From: Cellvibrionaceae bacterium
GTDB lineage: Bacteria > Pseudomonadota > Gammaproteobacteria > Pseudomonadales > Cellvibrionaceae
Direction: 5' to 3'
Assembly (NCBI GenBank): GCA_027012915.1
Contig: JALUYN010000220.1
Coordinates: 1-15,504, forward strand
Length of the DNA: 15,504 bases
Part shown: positions 1 through 7,845 of the stretch, piece after piece
Layout of the letters: each line of letters starts with the position of its first letter
Position numbering within the stretch: the first letter of the stretch is position 1
Made by a program: the position numbers and the translations under genes
Notes under the pieces: model-generated
What the model was told of the DNA's origin: nothing
Database searches by the model: none
What the model saw: the letters and a program-made list of their open reading frames with translations, nothing else

Positions 1-452
1 CTGTCGTTTACCCTGACGAGGCCTCGAATAAACCCAGTGTCGATCGAGTCGCCAAGATCGGGGGCCTCACGCATATCATCCACCGACAGGTTGTAAACAT
101 CTGAAACGGCGTCTACGACAATGCCCATAATGCGGCTGCCCTTCTCAGATGGCACCTTTAGCACAATCACCACGGTGACAGCAGTGTATTCAATAGCGGC
201 CAATCCGAAGCACTGACGCAGATCCACGATCGGTACGATAGTGCCTCGCAAATTAATCACGCCTTTAATATTCGCCGGTGAGTTGGGGATGGGAGTCGCC
301 GATTCCCAACCGCGAATTTCCTGAACGCACAGAATGTCCACGCCATATTCTTCGCCGGCCATCATAAAGGTCAGGTACTGATCACCGGCGGACTCCGTCC
401 CTCGATCAGCAGACATACCTTCGGCTTTATCTATTTCAGGGGTCTCGCTCAC
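1..452 (-). CDS. cheW: CheW chemotaxis coupling protein (C-terminus cut by window edge)
   Basis: CheW links chemoreceptors to the CheA kinase in the membrane-associated signalling array. About 150 residues are visible; the family is usually 150-170 aa, so only the last residues are missing. Visible hallmarks are the SH3-like fold motifs: FMMAGEEYGVDI near residues 29-40, then IKGVINLRGTIVPIVDLR followed by FG (about 61-80), and GIVVDAVSDV (about 104-113). Start choice: the only ATG near the ribosome site is immediately followed by TGA, so the start is the overlapping GTG at 452, with AAGGAG six bases upstream. The gene follows cheA by 25 bases and is surely in the same operon. The N-terminal 20 residues are acidic and not conserved. 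The C-terminal end cannot be judged. Confidence 0.93.
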   Translation of the reverse strand, partial: MSETPEIDKAEGMSADRGTESAGDQYLTFMMAGEEYGVDILCVQEIRGWESATPIPNSPANIKGVINLRGTIVPIVDLRQCFGLAAIEYTAVTVVIVLKVPSEKGSRIMGIVVDAVSDVYNLSVDDMREAPDLGDSIDTGFIRGLVRVND

Positions 453-458
453 ATGTAT

Positions 459-464
459 CTCCTT
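459..464 (-). promoter_or_regulatory. Ribosome binding site that fixes the GTG start of cheW
   Basis: AAGGAG on the minus strand lies six bases before the GTG at 452. The alternative ATG at 454 reads ATG-TGA and cannot serve as a start, so this site supports GTG. Confidence 0.75.
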
Positions 465-477
465 TCCCCAGCGCCTT

Positions 478-2997
478 TCACAAGCTGGCCTGCATGGTTT
501 GATGAGAACCAGCCAGGCTCATCACTTTGGATTTCAGCTGGTGGCTTACGCCTGCCAACTTCACCAGGCCCGGAATATCCAGAATCAACGCCACCGTGCC
601 ATCACCAAGGATCGTAGCGCCTGAAATACCTTCCACTCGACGATAATTCTGCTCCAGACTCTTGATCACAACCTGTTGTTGAGCCTCGAGTTCATCCACA
701 ACGATAGCGACCTTGTCGCCGTCACACTCCACCACAACCAACAGTGATTCGTCGATACTGCGACTTTCCGGCTCTATACCAAAAATCTCGAATAAACTGA
801 TGACCGGAACATACTCGTCTCGCAGTTTGAAAACATCGCATCCACCGGCCACTTGGCTGAGCATGCCTTCCTGGTTTTGCAAAGATTCAACAATCGATAC
901 CAGTGGGAAAATATAGGTATGAGCGCCGACGCGAACCAACTGTCCGTCAAGGATCGCGAGAGTTAACGGCAGGCGAATAGTAATCCGCGATCCCTCACCC
1001 TCTTTGGAACTGATCTCGACCGATCCATTCAACTCTTGAATATTGCGCCGTACCACATCCATACCAACGCCGCGCCCGGAAACGTCGCTAACTTCTTTGG
1101 CCGTGGAAAACCCGGGCTGAAAGATGAGATCGTGCACCTGTTCATCGCTCATATGAGGCGCATCTTTCTCGGCGACAAGGCCATTTTCAATAGCCTTGCC
1201 CAATAGCTTTTCGCGATTCAGACCTTTGCCATCATCTGTAATTTCTATAACTACATTGCCGCCTTGATGATAGGCATTCAGGGTAATTTGGCCCATTTCA
1301 TCCTTGCCAGTGGCCCGGCGTTCCTCCGGCATCTCAATTCCATGGTCGACGGAATTACGCACCAAATGCACCAATGGGTCCCCGATTTTCTCCATCACGG
1401 TCTTATCAAGCTCGGTTTGCTCTCCCAGCAACACCAAGTCGATATCCTTGCCCAATCGGCGACTGAGGTCGCGCACCATCCGAGGGAAACGACTAAACGC
1501 AAAACTGATGGGCAGCATGCGAATGCGCATGACGCTTTCTTGTAACTCTCGGGTGTTCTGCTCCAACTGCCCCAAGCCCTCGAGCAGTTTGGGCAAGCTA
1601 GACATATCGAAATCCGTACCCAATTGCCCCAACATGGATTGGGTGATCACCAGTTCACCCACCATATTGATCAGACTGTCGATCTTGTCGATGCCCACGC
1701 GAATCGAAGAAGACTCAGAGGACGCGGCTTTCTTCGCAGGTTTCGCCGCCACCTTCGCTGGCGCTGCTGCCGGAAGCTCAGGCGCTGCATCGGTATCAAC
1801 TTGAACTGGCTGAACAACAGGTTCTTGAGGTGCTTCGACAACGACATCGGCCTGCGCAGCAGCCGCCGAAGCTTGAACTTCAGGAATGTCGTTGGTAACA
1901 GGCTGTGCCGCGTCTGTCTGTGGCTCAGACTCGGAAGACGATGCGGCACCCGGTTCCTGGATTTCAATATCCGAATCGTCAGCAACCCACTCAAAGGCCT
2001 CATCAATTTGTGCGCGACCGGCTGCACTGCCCAGCTGCAATGTCCAACTGAGATGGCAGGACTCGCCATCAAGCTCACTCCACCCCGGCACAGCGCTGAC
2101 GTCGGCTTGTGCCTGAAAGTCTGCGTAGTCTTCGAGCTCTCGAAAGATTCTCAGCGGTTCGTTGCCGGTTCTGAGAATGTCAACGCTGGGTTTAAATGCA
2201 ATCTGCCAAACCGCTCCAGCGGCGGAAGATACGCCGCTATGGGCAGCCCCATCAGCACCCAATGCCTCAATGGTTATCAACGACTCGTCGGCTACCCATT
2301 CAAACACTTCCTGAATATCACTCTCAGAGGCACTTCCCCGGTACAGGATATTCCACCCCAGATAACTGGACTCCGGATCGATTTGAGCGAATCCGGGCAT
2401 TTGATCGATAATGGCTTCGACCTCAATCTCGCCGAGATCTTCCAGTTCGCGAAGCATTCTGAGAGGTTCATTACCAGTGCGCAGAACGTCACTACCGGGA
2501 ACAAAGTGAATTCTCCAACCGGCAACGGTCGGCTCAGCAACGTTGTCGTCTTGCTCAGTTTCCTCTGCGGCAACACTTTCAGCAGCGCTGTCCGCTGCCA
2601 CAGGAGTCTCGCCGCGCAAAATAGCTTCAAAGGCCGCTTTCAGAGACTCGCTTTGAACAGCATCAGGTTCCTCGTCCCCTTGCAAAGCGGACAAGAGATC
2701 ACGCAAGCAATCCACCGATTGTAGAAACAGATCCACATCATCTTGAGAAATACCGCGATTGCCCGCGCGGATTTCGTCCAACAAGGTTTCCAGCACATGG
2801 GTAAAGTCTGCAACGATGGAAAACCCAAACGTGGCACTGCCACCTTTGATGGAATGAGCTGCGCGGAAAATGGTATTGATGGTCTCGGAATCAACGGCGG
2901 ATGGATCCAGCTCCATCAGAGCCGTTTCCATAGCATCGAGCCCTTCGAAACTTTCTTCAAAGAAAACCTGATGAAATTGCGAAAGGTCGATACTCAT
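478..2997 (-). CDS. cheA: Chemotaxis histidine kinase CheA with a tandem internal repeat
   Basis: CheA autophosphorylates in response to receptor signals and passes phosphate to CheY-type regulators. The protein has 839 residues. An N-terminal Hpt domain carries the phospho-accepting His48 in the motif AAHSIKGGSATFG. Two copies of an approximately 84-residue unit follow (residues 161-244 and 264-347), each starting W-x-I-x-F and containing LRTGNEPLR and FEWVAD. A low-complexity Ala/Pro/Glu linker spans about 350-430. The P3 dimerisation domain is at 431-500 (VGELVITQS). The P4 ATPase has the N box VRNSVDHGIE (546-555), G1 DDGKGL (588-593) and G2 GRGVGMDVV (641-649). The C-terminal P5 CheW-like domain begins near 677. 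No E. coli-type CheY-binding P2 is evident; the repeats occupy its place. The start lies three bases after the cheY stop, preceded by AAGGTG. Confidence 0.96.
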   Translation of the reverse strand: MSIDLSQFHQVFFEESFEGLDAMETALMELDPSAVDSETINTIFRAAHSIKGGSATFGFSIVADFTHVLETLLDEIRAGNRGISQDDVDLFLQSVDCLRDLLSALQGDEEPDAVQSESLKAAFEAILRGETPVAADSAAESVAAEETEQDDNVAEPTVAGWRIHFVPGSDVLRTGNEPLRMLRELEDLGEIEVEAIIDQMPGFAQIDPESSYLGWNILYRGSASESDIQEVFEWVADESLITIEALGADGAAHSGVSSAAGAVWQIAFKPSVDILRTGNEPLRIFRELEDYADFQAQADVSAVPGWSELDGESCHLSWTLQLGSAAGRAQIDEAFEWVADDSDIEIQEPGAASSSESEPQTDAAQPVTNDIPEVQASAAAAQADVVVEAPQEPVVQPVQVDTDAAPELPAAAPAKVAAKPAKKAASSESSSIRVGIDKIDSLINMVGELVITQSMLGQLGTDFDMSSLPKLLEGLGQLEQNTRELQESVMRIRMLPISFAFSRFPRMVRDLSRRLGKDIDLVLLGEQTELDKTVMEKIGDPLVHLVRNSVDHGIEMPEERRATGKDEMGQITLNAYHQGGNVVIEITDDGKGLNREKLLGKAIENGLVAEKDAPHMSDEQVHDLIFQPGFSTAKEVSDVSGRGVGMDVVRRNIQELNGSVEISSKEGEGSRITIRLPLTLAILDGQLVRVGAHTYIFPLVSIVESLQNQEGMLSQVAGGCDVFKLRDEYVPVISLFEIFGIEPESRSIDESLLVVVECDGDKVAIVVDELEAQQQVVIKSLEQNYRRVEGISGATILGDGTVALILDIPGLVKLAGVSHQLKSKVMSLAGSHQTMQASL

Positions 2998-3000
2998 GCG

Positions 3001-3360
3001 TTACAACACCTTTTTAATGGTATTCAGCAACTGGTCGGGATTAAACGGCTTTACAATCCAGCCAGTCGCGCCGGCAGCTTTACCCTGAGACTTTTTGTCT
3101 GCACTGGATTCGGTGGTGAGCATCAGCATTGGCGTGAACTTAAAGGCGGGCAACTTGCGCAGCTCTGCAATAAGTGTGATGCCATCCATATTGGGCATAT
3201 TGACGTCAGAGATCACAAGATCAACGGCGTTACTCTTGGCTTTAGCAAGAGCCTCTACACCATCGGCGGCCTCAATGACCTGGTGGCCGGCTCCTTTCAA
3301 CGTAAAGGAAACCATTTGTCGCATTGACGCTGAATCATCAACGGCAAGAATCTTTGCCAT
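3001..3360 (-). CDS. cheY: CheY-like single-domain response regulator
   Basis: This is a stand-alone receiver domain of 119 aa, the usual CheY length, with no output domain. The acidic pocket is Asp8/Asp9, the phospho-acceptor is Asp52 (SDVNMPNMDG), the switch threonine is Thr82, and the conserved lysine is Lys104 in VKPF. An aromatic Trp101 occupies the region of the switch tyrosine of classical CheY. It is presumably phosphorylated by the CheA encoded immediately downstream. A good ribosome site (GGAGAAAAGG) precedes the ATG. Because there is no DNA-binding domain, it should act by protein-protein contact. The sequence alone does not show whether the target is the flagellar switch (FliM) or another partner. 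Confidence 0.94.
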   Translation of the reverse strand: MAKILAVDDSASMRQMVSFTLKGAGHQVIEAADGVEALAKAKSNAVDLVISDVNMPNMDGITLIAELRKLPAFKFTPMLMLTTESSADKKSQGKAAGATGWIVKPFNPDQLLNTIKKVL

Positions 3361-3389
3361 ACCTTTTCTCCATGGGTATATCTAAATTA

Positions 3390-3668
3390 TCAGTTCAGTG
3401 CCAAATGTTCGGTCAGGCCCAGATTTTTGGCTGCTTCTGCCAGCACGCTGGAAGGTTCCTGCCAGCTCATCTGGGCGTTGTGTGACTTCAGGGCTTGGGA
3501 AAAGGCATAAAGCATCTGTAGACCTGCTGTATCCGCCCTCTCCACATTCACCCCGTTCAACACCACATCCTGGTTTCCCATAGCAAACGGATCCAGCTGT
3601 TCATGCAACGCTTCGACCGTAGCGATGGTCAAGTTGTCTGGCAGATCAACTGTTACTGAATTAGCCAT
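3390..3668 (-). CDS. STAS-domain protein (anti-sigma-factor-antagonist type) of the chemosensory operon
   Basis: A small soluble protein of 92 aa. It has the STAS fold pattern: an N-terminal beta strand pair, the stretch QDVVLNGVNVERADTAGLQML, and the helix ALKSHNAQMSW. The site equivalent to the phosphorylated serine of SpoIIAA (D-S-S/G-G-L) reads D46-T47-A48-G49-L50, so Thr47 would be the modifiable residue. It is the first gene after the sigma-28 promoter and is followed 29 bases later by cheY, then cheA and cheW. STAS proteins commonly precede cheY-cheA-cheW in gammaproteobacterial chemosensory clusters (established knowledge), but their role there is poorly understood. No anti-sigma kinase is visible nearby. 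The ribosome site AGGAGA is well placed. The STAS call is firm; the function is not. Confidence 0.88.
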   Translation of the reverse strand: MANSVTVDLPDNLTIATVEALHEQLDPFAMGNQDVVLNGVNVERADTAGLQMLYAFSQALKSHNAQMSWQEPSSVLAEAAKNLGLTEHLALN

Positions 3669-3712
3669 GCAAATCTCCTGGGTAAATGGTGTTGGCTGTC
3701 GCCGTAATGAGA

Positions 3713-3739
3713 ATATCGGTCAGTTGTTCAGGAACTTTA
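3713..3739 (-). promoter_or_regulatory. Sigma-28 (FliA) promoter of the STAS-cheY-cheA-cheW operon
   Basis: On the minus strand the -35 element reads TAAAGTTC and the -10 element ACCGATAT, separated by exactly 11 bases. The enterobacterial FliA consensus is TAAAGTTT-N11-GCCGATAA, so 13 of 16 positions match with ideal spacing. Transcription would begin near 3705, giving a leader of about 37 bases before the STAS start. This places the chemosensory operon in the late flagellar class. Confidence 0.85.
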
Positions 3740-4033
3740 CAAATTCTCTGCAACACTTACCCAAACGAGTGAGAAAAGAGCGTATTTATTGAGCCATTCG
3801 CCCCATGCCTCACGCATTCAAAGCCGTCGCATTATTGGCAGACACTGCTATTTAGCACAGGGTAAGTTTAGACATTTATGACAATGATGCTAGAGCAGGA
3901 GAGAAGACTGTATTGGAAATAGACAGTTTGCTTAGGAAGACCACGCAAAGGGCAAATTAGGCGCCGGATTTTTTGTGTGCCAGGCGTTGAGATCGCAAAA
4001 CAAAACCTTTTAAAAACCTCGAACTATCGCGCT
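3740..4033. other. Non-coding stretch between fliJ and the che promoter
   Basis: No credible gene was found on either strand. Nothing resembling a strong rho-independent terminator follows fliJ; there is only an AT-rich patch at about 4003-4020 and the short palindrome TGCTATTTAGCA near 3847-3858. Read-through from the fliE-J transcript into the che operon therefore cannot be excluded. Confidence 0.5.
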
Positions 4034-4477
4034 TTAGCCCCTGCGTTGGTGACTCAAAGAAGATAATTCATCGAGTTCTTTTTGCAGACGTTTCTCAGCC
4101 TCCTGAGATTCAGCATCACGCATGCGATTAATAAGCTCTTCGATATTGGAGCGCTTATGGTACGCCTGCTGCCACAAATGGAGATGCTGCTGATAATTCT
4201 GCTGGGTCTGACGGACCTTGTGCTGCTGAGCCTCAACTGCTTGCTCCAATTGCCCCACAAAACTGCGGTCAGACAACATTTGTTGCACGGACTGAGCCCC
4301 GACCTTTGCATTAATCCGGGAAATATAGTCCTGGCGATAGCTTTGCAGCTGGTCGAGCTGTTGTTCGTCACCCCCCAACTGCTCACGGGCTAGCGCGAGC
4401 TTCTCGGCGGCATCCTGCTCGGCTCGCTCTGCGAGCTGCAATACGATAGCCATTCTTTTTGAACGCAGTTGAGCCAT
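4034..4477 (-). CDS. fliJ: Flagellar export chaperone/stalk protein FliJ
   Basis: FliJ is the small coiled-coil protein that sits in the centre of the FliI hexamer, like the gamma subunit of F-type ATPases, and promotes docking to FlhA. The product has 147 residues, which is the family length. It is almost wholly helical with heptad-like Leu/Gln/Glu/Lys content, e.g. AERAEQDAAEKLALAREQL (17-35) and many glutamines in the middle. The C-terminal half contains the charged helix KRLQKELDELSSL. Sequence alone would give only a coiled-coil call. The identification rests on position directly after fliI (22 bases) and the typical N-terminal layout RSKRMAIVLQLAERAEQDAA. It is the last gene of the flagellar run; no obvious terminator follows. 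Confidence 0.87.
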   Translation of the reverse strand: MAQLRSKRMAIVLQLAERAEQDAAEKLALAREQLGGDEQQLDQLQSYRQDYISRINAKVGAQSVQQMLSDRSFVGQLEQAVEAQQHKVRQTQQNYQQHLHLWQQAYHKRSNIEELINRMRDAESQEAEKRLQKELDELSSLSHQRRG

Positions 4478-4499
4478 AGGCCAATTCCGTCAGGCACGC

Positions 4500-5912
4500 C
4501 TATTGTGCGGCGGCTTGTTCATGCTCGGCCTGTAGCGCGCCGCCATTGATTGGCCCGCCTGGTACCGGTGAAGCCGGAGCAGCCTGGAGTACCGGAGCCA
4601 TCAGCTGCTGCAGCTGGGCCTCGCTTTGCGCATAACCTACCGCCTCTTTTAAGCCCTGCTGCACAAATTGCCTGAAGTGCGGCCGGCGCTCGATGGCCAT
4701 ATCAATATCCTGATCGGATCCCTGAGTGTAGGCGCCGATACTGATCAAGTCCCTGTTCTGTTGATAGGTAGACTGCAGTGACTTGTAACGCTGCATCATT
4801 TTCAAGTGTGGATCACTGACGATATTGGGCATGGCTCGGCTGATGGAGGCCTCGATGTCGATTGCGGGGTAGATCCCCTCTTCCGCCAACCGCCGCGACA
4901 ACACAATATGCCCGTCGAGAATGGCCCTCGCAGCATCGGCAATGGGATCCTGTAAATCATCCCCCTCGGTCAGAACCGTGTAAAAGGCGGTAATAGAGCC
5001 TTCACCTTCGGCGGCGTTACCCGCGCGCTCCACCAACTGTGGAATTTTTGCGAATACCGACGGTGGATAGCCTTTAGTCGCCGGGGGTTCACCGATGGCC
5101 AAAGAAATCTCCCGCTGAGCCTGAGCGTAGCGAGTCAGAGAATCCATCAACAGCAGAACATTCTTACCCTGATCGCGAAAATGCTCCGCCACTCGAGTAG
5201 ACAGTTGCGAGGCGCGCAGACGCATTAACGGCGCATCATCGGCCGGTGAGGCAACAACAATGGCTCGACTCAAACCCTCTTCGCCAAGGATATGATCAAT
5301 AAACTCCTTTACCTCACGGCCACGCTCGCCAACCAGACCAACCACGACTACGTCAGCTTGAGTGAAGCGCGTCATCATTCCCAACAACATACTCTTACCA
5401 ACACCACTGCCGGCAAAGAGGCCAATTCGCTGTCCTCGTCCCACAGTCAGCAGAGCATTGATAGCGCGAATACCAACATCCATAGGCTCGCTGATGGGAT
5501 GTCGATTCATGGGGTTGATGGTCTGCGGCGTAAAATCGAGAAAATCATCTCCCTGCCACAGGGGCTTGCCGTCCAGTGGTTGTCCCAGACCGTTGATAAC
5601 CCGCCCCAGTAGTTCGGGGCCAATGCGAATACCGTTGTGCGTTCCCAGCGGGCGCACCACGGCTCCCGGTTGCACACCTTCGATATGCTGAATGGGCATC
5701 AGGTATATTTTTCCCTCGGCAAATCCCACGACTTCAGCTTCAACGCTGCGACCATCTGCAGTAATCACTTCACACTGATGGCCCACCGAAACATTAAGTC
5801 CCTCAGCCTCGAGGGTCATACCCACCAGACGGATTAATCGACCTTCGGCCTGGGGCTCAAAATCAAACGCTCTCTCTGGGCGATAGCTGTTGAGACGAGA
5901 GATCAGGCTCAT
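4500..5912 (-). CDS. fliI: Flagellum-specific export ATPase FliI
   Basis: FliI is the ATPase of the flagellar type III export apparatus, a cytoplasmic hexamer at the base of the export gate. The protein has 470 residues. The Walker A motif is AGSGVGKS at 167-174. The [10 protein letters not shown] segment carries the catalytic glutamate near 196. Walker B is LLLMD (253-257) followed by [12 protein letters not shown]. The conserved [25 protein letters not shown] and the F1/FliI signature [11 protein letters not shown] are present. The C-terminal about 30 residues are Ala/Pro/Gln rich and probably disordered. The ATG overlaps the fliH stop by four bases (ATGA), implying translational coupling with its regulator FliH. 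Confidence 0.97.
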   Translation of the reverse strand: MSLISRLNSYRPERAFDFEPQAEGRLIRLVGMTLEAEGLNVSVGHQCEVITADGRSVEAEVVGFAEGKIYLMPIQHIEGVQPGAVVRPLGTHNGIRIGPELLGRVINGLGQPLDGKPLWQGDDFLDFTPQTINPMNRHPISEPMDVGIRAINALLTVGRGQRIGLFAGSGVGKSMLLGMMTRFTQADVVVVGLVGERGREVKEFIDHILGEEGLSRAIVVASPADDAPLMRLRASQLSTRVAEHFRDQGKNVLLLMDSLTRYAQAQREISLAIGEPPATKGYPPSVFAKIPQLVERAGNAAEGEGSITAFYTVLTEGDDLQDPIADAARAILDGHIVLSRRLAEEGIYPAIDIEASISRAMPNIVSDPHLKMMQRYKSLQSTYQQNRDLISIGAYTQGSDQDIDMAIERRPHFRQFVQQGLKEAVGYAQSEAQLQQLMAPVLQAAPASPVPGGPINGGALQAEHEQAAAQ

Positions 5913-6766
5913 GGAGAACTGTCCGTTGAATTCGGGTCGGCATTGCGCTGACTATCAGAAGCATCCACTATTGCGTCATCGATATCAGTGTCACCACTTG
6001 CCAACTGCTTGTTGACGAACTGCTCCAACAGTTCCTGCAATTGGGTCTCCACCGAATAATCGACCAAACTGGAGGTCGCCTGAATTTTGCAGCCGCCGGG
6101 AAGCAGCTGATTGTCCCCGATAAACTTCCAGCTCTTGTGCTGCTCCTCAGCGTAGGTTTCCACCAGGGCCAGATCGTCGGGATTCAAATACAAGGTGATG
6201 CCATCAGCCCCTACCGGCAGGGCACTCAGAGCTTTCTGCACCGTTGCCACAATATCACTGGAATCGGTCAGTAGTTCGCGCTTCACCACTTGGCGAGTCA
6301 GCGCGCAGACAAAGTCCACGACAACGCGCTCAATTTCCTGTTGCTGTTGCTCCATGGGGGCCACCAGGCTCTGAGCGATTTGCTGCAACTGTACGATCTG
6401 TTCGGCCAATTTGCGGGCACTGTCTTCACTGGCTTTCTGTAAGCCCTCCTGAAAACCGCGTTCAAAGCCCTCGGCGTGACCACTGGCGAGCCCGTCGGCA
6501 TGACCTTTTTCGCGCCCCTCACGTTCTGCTTCGTCGGTGATGGCTTGCAACTCATCTGCGGTAAGGGGCGAGAAGGTCATCCCCGCACCGTCAACTTCTT
6601 CAATGATCTCTTCTGTCGGCTCCTCAACGGCGCCTTGCTGCCGGCGATCACGCGCTTCTTTTTCAGCACTGGGAAGAACCTGACCGTCGTCAAAGCCGGG
6701 AAGTATCCAGGGTTGATAGTCACCAGCGTCTTCAGCGGCGATAAGAGAAGGATTTTTTGCGGACAT
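5909..6766 (-). CDS. fliH: Flagellar assembly protein FliH (FliI regulator)
   Basis: FliH dimers bind the N-terminus of FliI, restrain the ATPase and tether it to the C-ring. The product is 285 aa from the ATG at 6766; a TTG just before it could add one residue. The N-terminal segment has the [12 protein letters not shown] motif common in gammaproteobacterial FliH. Residues 84-108 form a glycine ladder with a Gly at every fourth position (84, 88, 92, 96, 100, 104, 108), the known FliH GxxxG helix-packing repeat. A Gln-rich coiled coil follows (about 115-150), then the C-terminal FliI-binding domain ([17 protein letters not shown] onward). The acidic Asp/Ser-rich tail is longer than needed for the fold. 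It starts 38 bases after fliG and overlaps fliI by four bases. No strong ribosome site is visible. Confidence 0.94.
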   Translation of the reverse strand: MSAKNPSLIAAEDAGDYQPWILPGFDDGQVLPSAEKEARDRRQQGAVEEPTEEIIEEVDGAGMTFSPLTADELQAITDEAEREGREKGHADGLASGHAEGFERGFQEGLQKASEDSARKLAEQIVQLQQIAQSLVAPMEQQQQEIERVVVDFVCALTRQVVKRELLTDSSDIVATVQKALSALPVGADGITLYLNPDDLALVETYAEEQHKSWKFIGDNQLLPGGCKIQATSSLVDYSVETQLQELLEQFVNKQLASGDTDIDDAIVDASDSQRNADPNSTDSSP

Positions 6767-6804
6767 CAATTGAGCCTATAAACCGTTTACATCTCAGCAA
6801 CAGA

Positions 6805-7845
6805 TCACAACATCTGTTCGCCGCCACCACCCAACATAATTTCGCCGGCATCGGCCATACGTCGAGCAATGGTAAGAATTTCTTTCTGCGCGCCTTCCAC
6901 TTCGGACACTTTGACCGGTCCCTTGGCTTCCAGATCGTCGCGCAGCAATTCTGCCGCACGCTTGGACATATTTTTGAAGATTTTTTCCTGCAGAATCTCG
7001 TCGGCGCCCTTGAGCGCGATAATGAGAATTTCCGAAGACACCTCGCGTAGCAGCGCTTGAATACCGCGGTCGTCCACGTCTTTGAGGTTGTCGAAAACAA
7101 ACATGAGATCCTGGATCTGATTGCCCATGTCCTCATCGGTTTCCTTGATGGATTCCATCAGATCCGCCTCGATCGAGCTCTCCAGGTTATTCATAATTTC
7201 GGCAGCCACTTTATAACCGCCCATGTCTTTGGTCTGCGAGTTGGCGTTGCCAGAGAATTGTCGCTCCAGAATATCGTTGAGTTCCTGCAAAGCCGCAGGC
7301 TGAACAGTATCCAGCGAGGCGACGCGCATCATAATGTCCAGGCGTACCTTGTCCGGGAAATAGCCCAGAATCTCCGCGGCTTGATCCGCCTCGAGATAGG
7401 CCATCACAATGGCCTGAATTTGTGGGTGCTCGTTGCGAATGATATCGGCCACAGAGCGCGCTTCCATCCACTTCAATGTATCGAGCCCTGTAGTGTTGCC
7501 ACCCAATAGAATGCGATCAATCAAACCGTTGGCTTTATCTTCACCAAGAGCGGTAACCAGCATATTGCGAATATAGCTGTCCGCGCCCATACCCAATCCA
7601 GTGAGGGTACGCACTTCATCAAGAAAACCGCCGAGTACGGCTTCCACCGTGCTTTGCTCAACATTGGCCAGTTGAGACATGGCGGTTCCCAAGCGCTGTA
7701 CCTCTTTGGGCCCCATGTGCTTGAGAATTTCTGCAGCGTCGCCTTCACCAAGAGTCATGAGCAGCACAGCGGCCTGCTCCACCTTGGGCATTTTCAAAAC
7801 CGGTTTTGGCGCGTTTTCTACCTGCTCAGCGTCACTCATCTTCAT
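6805..7845 (-). CDS. fliG: Flagellar motor switch protein FliG
   Basis: FliG is the rotor protein that contacts the stator MotA and sets rotation sense; it sits on the MS-ring through FliF. The product has 346 residues, close to the usual 330-340. The N-terminal FliF-binding domain has KVEQAAVLLMTLGEGDAAEIL (21-41). The middle domain carries the EHPQ motif (139-142), RNEHPQIQAIVMAYL. The C-terminal torque helix is MFVFDNLKDVDDRGIQALLREV (248-269), with the charged Asp/Arg/Glu residues that face MotA. The end is Gly-rich (GGGGEQML) rather than the GEEYV form. The first ATG overlaps the fliF stop by 14 bases. A second ATG two codons on (7839, MSDAEQ) is an equally plausible start and more like relatives. 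Confidence 0.97.
   Translation of the reverse strand: MKMSDAEQVENAPKPVLKMPKVEQAAVLLMTLGEGDAAEILKHMGPKEVQRLGTAMSQLANVEQSTVEAVLGGFLDEVRTLTGLGMGADSYIRNMLVTALGEDKANGLIDRILLGGNTTGLDTLKWMEARSVADIIRNEHPQIQAIVMAYLEADQAAEILGYFPDKVRLDIMMRVASLDTVQPAALQELNDILERQFSGNANSQTKDMGGYKVAAEIMNNLESSIEADLMESIKETDEDMGNQIQDLMFVFDNLKDVDDRGIQALLREVSSEILIIALKGADEILQEKIFKNMSKRAAELLRDDLEAKGPVKVSEVEGAQKEILTIARRMADAGEIMLGGGGEQML

Noticed and set aside
1624..2724. A 366-codon open frame on the plus strand opposite cheA
   Set aside because: It is Arg/Cys/His rich with no domain and lies wholly antisense to well-conserved CheA codons, so it is a shadow of the high-GC coding strand.
3737..3817. A 26-codon minus-strand frame (starting MREAWGEW) upstream of the che promoter
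   Set aside because: It overlaps the sigma-28 -35 element, has no ribosome site and shows no recognisable similarity.
3847..3858. Palindrome TGCTATTTAGCA as a terminator of fliJ
   Set aside because: The stem is only five base pairs, there is no T-tract, and it lies about 180 bases beyond the stop codon.
3964..3990. Possible sigma-54 site on the minus strand (TGGCAC followed by AAAAAATCC)
   Set aside because: The -12 GC is not at the required ten-base distance from the GG.
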